Source: Sphingomonas sp. Root720 (lineage in GTDB: Bacteria > Pseudomonadota > Alphaproteobacteria > Sphingomonadales > Sphingomonadaceae). Taken from it: a stretch of DNA of 64,000 bases. Position 1 is the first letter of the stretch. Each line of letters begins with the position of its first letter. The DNA lies in assembly GCF_001428605.1 (NCBI RefSeq), contig NZ_LMID01000017.1, forward strand, positions 1 to 64,000, in the 5' to 3' direction. Positions 44,395 to 52,403 of this stretch are shown in pieces. The translations under genes were made by a program, and so were the position numbers. Under the pieces are notes generated by a model that worked only from the letters and a program-made list of their open reading frames with translations, did no database searches and was not told where the DNA came from.

Positions 44395-45240
44395 TTGTTT
44401 GCCGCGCATGGCCACGAAATCCGCTTGATGTCGCCGGAATATGTGCGTCCTTACGTAAAAGCGCAAAAAAACGATGACCGCGATGCCGAAGGAATCGCTG
44501 AGGCTGCGTCACGCCCGACGATGCGTTTCGTCGAACTCAAGAGCCAGGAGCAACTGGATATCCAGACCCTACATCGCGTGCGTTCACGCCTCGTTGCTGA
44601 ACGCACGAACCTGATCAACCAGTTACGGGCGATCCTGCTCGAACGCGGGGTGATCTTCCCGGCTGGACGGCGCAAGTTCGAGCTTGGCGTCGATGAAATG
44701 CTGGTTTGTGACGATGAGAAATTGTCGCCGCGCCTGCGCCAACTGGTTGGCGATCTGCGCTCTGAATGGCGGGAACTGGACGTGAAGATCGAGACGCTGA
44801 ATGGCGAGTTCGTCGCCCTGGCGCGTAAAGACCCTGCCGCAAGAAGGTTGACATCAATCCCTGGCATCGGCGTGCTCAACGCGACGGCGCTGATCGCGGC
44901 GGTGGGCAACGCAAGCAGCTTCGCCAAGGCTCGCGATCTGGGTGCCTGGCTAGGCCTAGTTCCCAGACAACACACTACGGGTGGCAAGCCTCGATTGCTC
45001 GGCATCTCGAAGCGCGGTAACACCTATTTGCGCACGTTGCTAATCCACGGCGCCCGGGCAGCATTACCCTCGCTTTCTCAGAGCGACACGCCTTTGGGGC
45101 GCTGGCTCAAAGCCATGATCGAGCGCGGTGTCCATCGCAACGTCGTATTGGTGGCGCTGGCCAACAAGCTGGCGCGGATCGCTTGGGCAGCCTTGCGCAA
45201 GGAGACCACTTTCGAACGCGGCTATCCCGTGGCGGCATGA
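44395..45240 (+). pseudogene. IS110-family transposase, 5' truncated
   Basis: The open frame starts within IS110 sequence (WSKISRLFAAHGHEIRLMSPEYVRP) and lacks the first 75-80 residues including the GLDV aspartate of the DEDD domain. The remaining part is intact: KNDDRDAEGIAEA, the coiled region, and the transposase_20 domain (LTSIPGIGVLNATALIAAVG, then LGLVPRQHTTGGKPRLLGISKRGN with the conserved serine region). Inactive. It abuts the upstream region of the TonB receptor gene. Confidence 0.85.
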
Positions 45241-45564
45241 CAGAATCGGCTACGTGCCCCCCGCGCGCGTAGCTCAACGAGGTTTGCAGGAAGGATCGTA
45301 AAGATGGCCTGAGAGTCGATCGGCGTTTGGAAAGCCCGGGCGATCAAATGGAACTACGATTCCGGTCCGATTATGGGGCTCCGAACGTGCGGATGTCCAT
45401 CTTGGCCGTGGCGAGCTCACGAGACCGAATACGTTGACGCAGACTGCTCAGAACACCGTAAAATCCTACTTGCAAACGGGGCGGGCCATTCCATAATCGG
45501 AACGCTGCGCGGCGTCAGATCGGAATACATGCGCGCGATCGTCGGAATCCGCAACCCAAGCGGG
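45241..45564. other. Short stretch between IS remnants
   Basis: About 320 bases with no recognisable gene. The first 60 bases after the IS110 stop probably include that element's end; the rest could be debris of the IS3 element whose orfB fragment follows. Confidence 0.4.
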
Positions 45565-46024
45565 GCCGGCTATGGCTAAACGATGGCTCGTGTATCCGGC
45601 TGCGGCCTGAGTATTCGGGGCACGTCTGGGCACACGACTTCGTCGATGGTCGCACCCATGATGGCCGAAAGTTCCGCATCCTGACGATCATCGATGAGGC
45701 CAGCCGCGAATGCCTTGTCCTGATCGTGGCGCGGCAACTCAAGCATGAAGACGTGCTAGCAACCCTGACCGACCTGTTCATCGCGCGCGGGCCACCTGCC
45801 AATATCAGGTCCGATAATGGCAGCGAATTTATCGCGACGGCAGTCCAGAAATGGCTGGCACGGATCGGCGTGACGACGCTCTACATCACCCCGGCGTCGC
45901 CATGGGAGAACCGCTACAACGAGAGCTTCAACGGCTCACTTCGCGATGAACTGGTCAATGGTGAGATCTTCTACAGCCTCGCCGAGGCGAAGGTGCTGAT
46001 CGAAGCCTGGCGGCGGCACTACAA
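45565..46024 (+). pseudogene. IS3-family OrfB remnant, part 1
   Basis: In-frame IS3 integrase-core sequence from about 45567: RLWLNDGSCIRLRPEYSGHVW, AHDFVDGRTHDGRKFRIL with the first catalytic Asp, IRSDNGSEFIA with the second, and SPWENRYNESFNGSLRDELV with the Glu. The reading breaks after the YN of RRHYN at 46024, and the missing end (TIRPHSSLGYRPPAP) appears at 48650, across a serine-recombinase element. The 5' third of orfB and orfA are missing. Confidence 0.85.
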
Positions 46025-46048
46025 TCCTGTTTCATAACACCCATCTAT

Positions 46049-48112
46049 CTATGTTGTTGAAGTAAATAAGCTTTGCTGATCGGGATGCGATCCCGTGGGG
46101 TATTTTGGATTTTGCCGCGCGCGTTCCACGAGGTGACGAGCGGCTGATCCATTGAGTTCGGCTCGACTGAAGATCCATGGGCCTTCTGGCAGAGGGTGAA
46201 TGCCTTCGATCTCTCCGACTTCAGCAGCGATCCGGAGAGTCTTTGGGGTTACGCCGATGCGGCGGGCTGTCTGGTTCAAGTTCAGCCACGGCGGATCGCC
46301 GTCGGTCGCCGCCCGGAAGACGGGGACCCGGTGATGCGATCGCAGCGCGGTGACCCGCTCGCGTGTCCAGCGGTTGCCGTTCCCCGTCACCAGCCCGTTC
46401 CGGTTGAGGATGCCGGCGATCAGATCGTCATTGGCGATGAGAACGAGTTGGCGCAAGGCGGCAATGATATCGGCGGAAGTGCTGTTGCGCTGGCCTTTGC
46501 GACGCTTCGGCAGCCGCAACTCGGTGTGGACGCCGCCGGCCCAATGGATCAGCAGCACGATCTCGGACGCTTCGTCGTCGATGTCGGCGATCACCTCCTG
46601 GATAAGGGTTCGCACGATGCGCTTCTTCAAGCGCGCGTCGGTGTGCGTGTCGTTCCAGACGGCTTTGAGATCGCCGGCAAGGCATCGATATCCTTCCGCG
46701 ACGGCGACGCCTGATGCGGCGTCGAGGCATCGTGCGCAGCGATCCTGGCTTCCACCTCGCCGACACGCGTGAGTGCACGGTTCCATCGCGCTTCCAGTTC
46801 GGCTGTCACCAATCGGTTCTGCGGATCGGCGACATCGTATTGCCGGAAGGCCCGTTCGGCCGCGTAACGGGCCGCCTCGAGATCGCGCATCAACGCATCG
46901 CGGACCTGATCGCGGCGACCGGCAGCCTGGGCTTCGGCCTCAACCGCGGCTGCGATCGCCCCGGGCTCAAGGACCGGCAGGAGCGCCTGCTCGATCGCAT
47001 CGTCGACGCGCAATCCGCCGAATGCGATGCAGCGCGGCTCGCCATTGTCGAGCAGGCCCCGCCAGCAGGAATAGCGCGGGATATTGTGTCTGGCGCCGGT
47101 GTAGCGCACGGTCAGCTTGCGTCCGCACTGCCGGCAGCGGACGAGCCCGGCGAGCAGGGCGTCGCCGTGCTTGGGCGCGCCGACTGGTGGGGGCATTGTT
47201 GCTCACCATCTTGCGGATATCCTCCGAACGCTCCCAGCTGACGTAGCCGTCATGCGAGCCGGGGATGAGCGCCAGCCACTCGTCCCGTGCTTTGCGACAA
47301 CTCCTCGACCGCATGGCGATACCATCATATCCGGCCGCGGCACGGCTTTTACCATAGGCATAGGCGCCGCCGTAGATCGGGTTCTCGATCATCCGGTGGA
47401 TGGTTGCATAGCTCGGCCTGCGCCACACGACATCGCCGTTGTTGCGCTTTGCGGGCAGCTCCAGCCCATGCTCGATGAACCAGAGCAGCGCCTGCCGGGC
47501 ACTGCCGAGTTCGGCTACCTTATCGAAAACGAGGGTAATGGCTTCCTGGACGCGGCGGTCGGGATCCTTCTCGATCCGGTCGCCGACCTTCACGAAACCC
47601 ACGGGGGCGGCGACGATAAGTTCGCCGCGCCGGGCCTTCTCGTAGCGAGCCGAGAGCGAACGCTGGCGCAGAAGATCCAACTCATACTCGTTGAGGCTGC
47701 CCTTCAGACCAAGCAGAAGCCGGTCATTACCCTGGCGTGGGGCGTATACGGTCTCCTGGTCGATCAGGACCGTATCGACCACGCGGCACATCTCGATAAG
47801 CTGCTGCCAGTCCCGGCTGTTGCGGGCGAAGCGTGAGACTTCTCGCGCCGCCACCGCGCCGACCTTGCCGAGGCAGACCTCGGCGACCATCCGGTCAAAA
47901 CCGGCGCGCGTCACGCCGCCCGCCGCAGATCGGCCGAGATCGTCGTCGACCGTCTCGATGCGCGACCAGCCCAGCGCTGTGAGACGGCCGCGCATGGCGT
48001 ATTGCAGGGCGCTGCTCTCGCGGTTGTGAAGGACCTGATGCGCCGAGGACTGCCGCACATACAGGATCGCCTTGCGCTCGAGATGCTGCGGCCCGATCTT
48101 CTCAAAGATCAT
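46049..48112 (-). pseudogene. Large serine recombinase with two frameshifts
   Basis: Starts at 48112 ([23 protein letters not shown]). The catalytic domain ([50 protein letters not shown]) and the recombinase domain ([21 protein letters not shown]) are in one frame. Near 47190 the frame changes into the zinc-ribbon and coiled-coil part ([34 protein letters not shown]), and near 46780 it changes again to the C-terminal part (LNLNQTARRIGVTPKTLRI). Together about 690 residues, normal for the family. Two frame changes imply inactivation or sequencing error. Confidence 0.8.
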
Positions 48113-48299
48113 CGCACATCTCCCGCGGCTCCGCGACAGGATCGTCATCGACGTGGTCGAGCAGGAGGCGCACGATCAGCGACGTCAGCGTCTGGCGTGT
48201 CTGCTTGGGCAGGGTCTGCCATCGCGGTGGCTGCGCGCTCCCGGGATCGTGCGAACTGGAGAACAGATCGAGCTGCAACGTCGTGGACTTGCGCGGCAT
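48102..48299 (-). CDS. Small accessory protein of the serine-recombinase element
   Basis: A 65-residue reading ([19 protein letters not shown], then [17 protein letters not shown]) whose stop overlaps the recombinase start by about 10 bases, suggesting coupling. It is preceded by GGGAGGTCTC. Small proteins in this place accompany such recombinases; function unknown. Confidence 0.5.
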   Translation of the reverse strand: MPRKSTTLQLDLFSSSHDPGSAQPPRWQTLPKQTRQTLTSLIVRLLLDHVDDDPVAEPREMCDDL

Positions 48300-48501
48300 T
48301 GAGACCTCCCGGATGCGAGTCGTGGGGGCTCGATGCTGCTCTCGAAATCGATAAAGCCGAAACCGGCTTTGCTGCTCGCAATAGCCTGGCCAGCGCGTTC
48401 AACGTCCCAATATCGACCTGAGGCGCCACGCCGATGCGCACCAGGGCGCAAACCGCGCGGTCGAACATCCACGCCGGAATCTCCAGCCACCGGTCGGACA
48501 T
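48145..48501 (-). CDS. Possible accessory protein of the serine-recombinase element
   Basis: From ATG 48501 the first 55 residues look real ([21 protein letters not shown], then [19 protein letters not shown]). The last 50 residues overlap the 48102-48299 gene in another frame and look poor, so there is probably a frameshift near 48345; in the alternative frame the protein would end [14 protein letters not shown]. Low confidence in the 3' end. Confidence 0.4.
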   Translation of the reverse strand: MSDRWLEIPAWMFDRAVCALVRIGVAPQVDIGTLNALARLLRAAKPVSALSISRAASSPHDSHPGGLNAAQVHDVAARSVLQFARSRERAATAMADPAQADTPDADVADRAPPARPRR

Positions 48502-48649
48502 CGCCCCTGTCTTGCTGCAGCGGAAGATATCCGAACCCGCTCGCTCGACCGCCTCGTGAATGTGAAGATGACATCCCGCCCAAGGGTGCCAGGGATAGAG
48601 AAGCTCACGAACATCGGTCCCGTGGGCGTTGCGTCGTCGCGTTGTACAA

Positions 48650-48782
48650 CACGATCCGCCCCCACAGCAGCCTCGGCTATCGACCGCCGGCCCCGGAAAC
48701 GGCTTCTCCGCCATTGCCGCCTTCCGGTTCCGCTTCGCTCCACCTCCAGGCGGCAATGGCAACGGAGGCAGCAATGCACTAA
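48650..48782 (+). pseudogene. IS3-family OrfB remnant, part 2
   Basis: Encodes TIRPHSSLGYRPPAPETA and a short tail, the natural C-terminus of the IS3 OrfB whose earlier part ends at 46024. The sequence that follows (GGACCACTCAGCGGGGGCCGGTCA, about 48795-48818) looks like the terminal part of such an IS3 element. Confidence 0.8.
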
Positions 48783-48898
48783 CAATCAACACGGACCACT
48801 CAGCGGGGGCCGGTCAATATAACCCCGGGTGGATCGAATCGACAGCTTCCGCGAGGCCGCTGTCCGGATTGCCTTGGAATGGAAATGGAGAGATCCTA

Positions 48899-49864
48899 AT
48901 GACGGAACCGTTACGCAAGATCGATCTCAACTTGCTTCTTGTGTTCGATATTTTATGGACCGAACGAAGTGTAAGCGCAGCCGCTAAGAAGATCGGCATC
49001 AGCCAGTCAGCAACGAGTCTTGCGCTTAATCGCTTGAGAAAGCTGTTTGATGATAACTTGTTTGTCTGGAATGGGAAGGCAATGCAGGCAACAGGAAAAT
49101 GTGAGGAAATAGCATCGAGCGTGCACAGTATTATAAATGATGTTCGCGGGACGGTATTGGGTGAGCACTTTGATGCTGGCAACGCAGTTCGAGAGTTTAC
49201 TATTGCAACAGCCGATTATATTCACTGGGCCTTGGGTGGAGAAATCATTCACGAAGTTAATCAATATGCGCCGGGCTTTACGCTATACCTGTCCAATGCC
49301 AAGCCGGAGATGACGGAGGGCCACAACGCCCTTCAACAGGAATGTTTCATCTTGCCAGCCGGAACTTTTAACACTTTTGGTTTAGGGCAAAAGCATCTTT
49401 TTTCTGATCGATATATCGGTGTGTCAGCGGTCGATAATAAGTTGGTACGAAAAGGTATGAGCACAGAGGAGTTCCTCACATTGCGACATGCGTCGTTTTC
49501 GACGGATGCAAAATATTTGCGTAGCCATGAGACGAAACATCTTTCAGAGCTTGATGTCGCCTACAAATTTAATGCGCTCACTCCAAATTACCTTGTTCTA
49601 CCGTTTCTCGCTTCAAAGAGTGATTGCGTCGTCATCATGCAGGAGCGGCTTGCACGGTTTTTCGCGAATATCCTTCCGATACGTCTATTTATTCCACCCA
49701 TTCCATACCCGGACCTTAATCTAACGCTATACTGGCACCGTACATTTGATCATGATGCTGCTCATGTGTGGCTGCGGTCCATCATCGAGCGGGCGGCTGC
49801 TAAAATGGCCCCACTGCCGCCTCGTGAAGCCTCGGGTGAAGGTGGTCTGCAGTTCGTTGACTAG
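48899..49864 (+). CDS. LysR-family regulator (NodD/NahR-like)
   Basis: The ATG at 48899 (MTEPLRKIDLNLLLVFDIL) gives 321 residues. The winged helix-turn-helix is at residues 9-65 (RSVSAAAKKIGISQSATSLALNRLRKLF), with a substrate-binding domain after it. N-terminal style and length fit the NodD/NahR/LinR group that responds to aromatic inducers, so it may control the catabolic block at 33.8-44.2 kb. The coding sequence is much more AT-rich than its neighbours, a sign of separate acquisition; it starts about 80 bases after an IS3 end, which may supply its promoter. Confidence 0.88.
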   Translation: MTEPLRKIDLNLLLVFDILWTERSVSAAAKKIGISQSATSLALNRLRKLFDDNLFVWNGKAMQATGKCEEIASSVHSIINDVRGTVLGEHFDAGNAVREFTIATADYIHWALGGEIIHEVNQYAPGFTLYLSNAKPEMTEGHNALQQECFILPAGTFNTFGLGQKHLFSDRYIGVSAVDNKLVRKGMSTEEFLTLRHASFSTDAKYLRSHETKHLSELDVAYKFNALTPNYLVLPFLASKSDCVVIMQERLARFFANILPIRLFIPPIPYPDLNLTLYWHRTFDHDAAHVWLRSIIERAAAKMAPLPPREASGEGGLQFVD

Positions 49865-50156
49865 AGCAAAATCTGATCAGATAGAATCGATGGGGGTTTC
49901 CAGCGGGCGGGAAATCTTCTGTGATGGTGTCGTCTAATCGCGCGTCCGCATGCAAGCAGATTCTGCACTGACCGTATGCCGGGTTCAGGGTCGTCTTCGC
50001 GGTCGGCATGTGCCGCCGCATGTTGGGTTTTCGAGGACGGAACCTTCCTATGTGGACGGCGCACTTGGCGAAGAACCAGTGCATCCCATCAAGCGGAATG
50101 GTTCTGCCCAGGTCCCGGCAGGGACGGAACCGGGTCAGATGCTTGCCCAGGCGGGC
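49865..50156. other. Intergenic stretch
   Basis: About 290 bases with no convincing gene; likely the tail of the LysR transcript and the end of the neighbouring IS110 element. Confidence 0.4.
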
Positions 50157-51078
50157 TCAGGCAGGGGCTCCGGCAGAGCGATCGAACAGTTCTCCGGATT
50201 TCAGCATGGCGTGCATGATAACCGCTAGCTTGCGTGCAACGGCGACGGCGGCACGTTTGAAGCCGATCCGCTCCCGCAGTTTGACGCCCCAGTCGCGCAG
50301 CGTGCTCTCTGCCGAGCTGCGGGTCAGAATGACGGTGGCCGCCTCGTATAAGTGACTGCGCACCTGATGATCGCCCCGCCTAGAGATATGACCATTATAG
50401 TCGACCTGACCGGATTGGTATCTCCTCGTCGTCAGGCGGAGCCAAGCGCCGACAGACCGCGACGTTCGGAAGTTGGCAGGATCCTCCACGGCCGTAGCAA
50501 AGGCCGATGCGGTAACGACGCCGACGCCTGGGATGGACATGAGCAGCTGGCAAGCTTCACTCTGACGGGCATCGCCGATCAAGCGCCGGGTCAGTTCGGC
50601 AGCGCGTAATCGGATGCTGCGCCAGGCTTCGAGCAGCGGCATGATGATGGCGGCCAACTCGGAGTTCTCACCGAGCTTCGCACGCACATTGGCTTCGAAG
50701 GTGCTCCCCTTGCCGGCAGGGATCACGAGCCCGAACGTCTTCATCAGGCCGCGGATCTGATTTGAGATTTCGGTCCTTATCCTGACGAGCTTGGTCCGAG
50801 CGGCCACCAGCGTACGGGTCAGCATGCTGTCAAAGCCCTTGACCCGAACTTCGCGGTAGAAGCCGACCTCGGCCAGATGCGCCAACCCGTCGGCGTCGTT
50901 GGCATCGGTCTTGTTGGCGGCCATATCCAGCGCCGCTTTGGCGTGGCGCGCGTCGATGCAGATGGCTGGCAGCCCCTCAGCCTTGAGGGCGTGGTAGAAC
51001 CATACCGACAAAGGACCGGTCTCGAAGATGACTCGCTCCGGCTCTTGAGCATACGTCAAGGCCGATATATTGTCCCAT
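50157..51078 (-). pseudogene. IS110-family transposase with internal deletion
   Basis: The true start is ATG 51078 (MGQYIGLDV), preceded by GGAGAACAGCC and carrying the first DEDD aspartate. After nine codons the reading jumps, out of frame, to EPERVIFETGPLSVWFYHALK near 51052, so about 50 codons of the catalytic domain are missing. The rest (HAKAALDMAANKTDANDADGL, then LLMSIPGVGVVTASAFATAV, then HISRRGDHQVRSHLYEAA) is intact. Different from the IS110 remnant at 44395. Confidence 0.8.
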
Positions 51079-51336
51079 GGCTGTTCTCCATCAGATGCTT
51101 GGGCCCGGCTTCCAGTCGTGAGCCCGTACTTCCATCTTATCGGGGAACAGCCACCCGCATCCATGTTCTGCTGACCAGGGGCGACTCGCTTCAAGCGGAT
51201 CTGGCGAGGCAAGTGCGCGTCGGACCCGGAGGCCATTGCCCGGATGGTCCGCAAATCTGCCGAAGATGGATGTCAGAACCACCCGCGCCGCCGATTATGC
51301 GGCCCTGATGCCCCAAACGCCTCAGGGCCTGGCGGC

Positions 51337-51638
51337 ATGACCCGGGCTGGCGAGGACACACTGCCGGCCGGCACCACGGCGGGCGCCCCGCAGGTTCTGC
51401 TGGCCCATCACCTCAAGCAGCTGAAGCTGCCGACGGTGCTGCGCGAGTACGAGAAGGTCTTCCGCGAATGCGCGCGCGACGGGATCGACCATCCCCGCTA
51501 CCTGCTCCGGCTCGTCGAGCTTGAACTGATCGACCGTGAGCGCCAGACGGTCGAGCGGCGGATCCGCGCCGCCCGGTTCCCGGCGACCAAGAGCTTCGAT
51601 ACGTTCGACTTCGCGGCGATCCCCAGCCTGAATAAGAT
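51337..51638 (+). pseudogene. istB: IS21-family helper ATPase IstB, 5' fragment
   Basis: MTRAGEDTLPAGTTAG, then LLAHHLKQLKLPTVLREYEKV and YLLRLVELELIDRERQTVERR are the N-terminal helices of IstB. The reading ends at FAAIPSLNK where the second Tn3 unit begins at 51639; the AAA+ ATPase core is missing. The 80 bases before it (MDVRTTRAADYAALMPQ in one frame) may be the end of istA. This is a different IS21 remnant from the one at 22 kb or the other part of a split copy. Confidence 0.82.
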
Positions 51639-51676
51639 GGGGTCACTGCACGAAAGTGAAATTTACGTACGCTAGA
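51639..51676 (+). repeat. Left inverted repeat of the second Tn3-family unit
   Basis: Begins GGGGTCACTGCACGAAAGTG and ends TACGTACGCTAGA. Its partner is at 56424-56461. Confidence 0.9.
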
Positions 51677-51695
51677 GGCGAACGAAGGTGGAACG

Positions 51696-52265
51696 TCAGG
51701 CTGTGGGTTTAGCAGCCGCCCCTTCAAGCGCCTTGTAGAGCGCGGTTTTGCCAACCTTGAGGCGCGTGGCAGCTTCGCGGACAGTCAACCCCGCCGCAAT
51801 ATGGTCGCGCGCCTTGCGCAGCTTGTCAGGGGTGATGACCGGGCGTCGGCCGCCAAGGCTCCCCCGCTCACGTGCTGCCTTTAACCCGGCGTTAGTGCGT
51901 TCGCGGATCAGGTCGCGTTCGAATTGGGCGAGCGAGCCAAAGATGTTGAACACCAGCATGCCGCCCGAAGTGGTGGTGTCGATCTGCTCGGTAAGCGAAC
52001 GGAAGCCCACGCCGCGCGCGGCCAGTTCGCCAACCTTCTCGATCAGGTGGCTCATCGAGCGGCCGAGGCGGTCGAGTTTCCAGACAACCAGCGTGTCACC
52101 TGCACGCAGATAAGCGAGCGCCTCGGCCAGACCCGGTCGATCGGTCTTCGCCCCGGACGCATGGTCATCGAAGACGCGCTCGCATCCGGCCGCGTTCAAC
52201 GCGTCATGCTGGAGCGCTAGCTTCTGGTCGCCGGTCGAGACCCGCGCATAGCCGATCAGCGCCAC
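51696..52265 (-). CDS. tnpR: Tn3-family serine resolvase
   Basis: A GTG at 52265 gives the usual start VALIGYARVSTGDQKLALQ and 189 residues; an in-frame opening far upstream is overlap with tnpA and is rejected. Catalytic Ser in ARVSTGDQ, VVWKLDRLGRSMSHLIEKV, FERDLIRERTNAGL, and a C-terminal helix-turn-helix (LTVREAATRLKVGKTALYKAL). Divergent from tnpA, with the res site expected in 52266-52403. Confidence 0.92.
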   Translation of the reverse strand: MALIGYARVSTGDQKLALQHDALNAAGCERVFDDHASGAKTDRPGLAEALAYLRAGDTLVVWKLDRLGRSMSHLIEKVGELAARGVGFRSLTEQIDTTTSGGMLVFNIFGSLAQFERDLIRERTNAGLKAARERGSLGGRRPVITPDKLRKARDHIAAGLTVREAATRLKVGKTALYKALEGAAAKPTA

Positions 52266-52403
52266 GGCCGATCCCGATCTGTCCGTTTTCCCATCGATTT
52301 GCATTCTTGTCCGAATCGCCATCGCGGGTCCAGAGTTGACGGACATATTCATGCTGACCGCCAGAGGACCGTCTGACGGACAGGGCGGGAAAGGTCGTAG
52401 CGC
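52266..52403. promoter_or_regulatory. Probable res site and divergent tnpR/tnpA promoters
   Basis: The 138 bases between the divergent resolvase and transposase genes are where the resolvase acts and both promoters should lie in this Tn3 layout. Individual subsites could not be placed by eye. Confidence 0.5.

Larger units (their letters stand above)
46020..48649. mobile_element. Serine-recombinase element inserted in an IS3 transposase gene
   Basis: About 2.63 kb flanked by the 5-bp direct repeat TACAA (46020-46024 and 48645-48649). Removing it restores the IS3 reading RRHYN-TIRPHSSLGYRPP. It contains a large serine recombinase gene (broken) and small accessory reading frames on the minus strand, so it is a self-contained element that probably moved by serine recombination at a short core. 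Confidence 0.78.
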
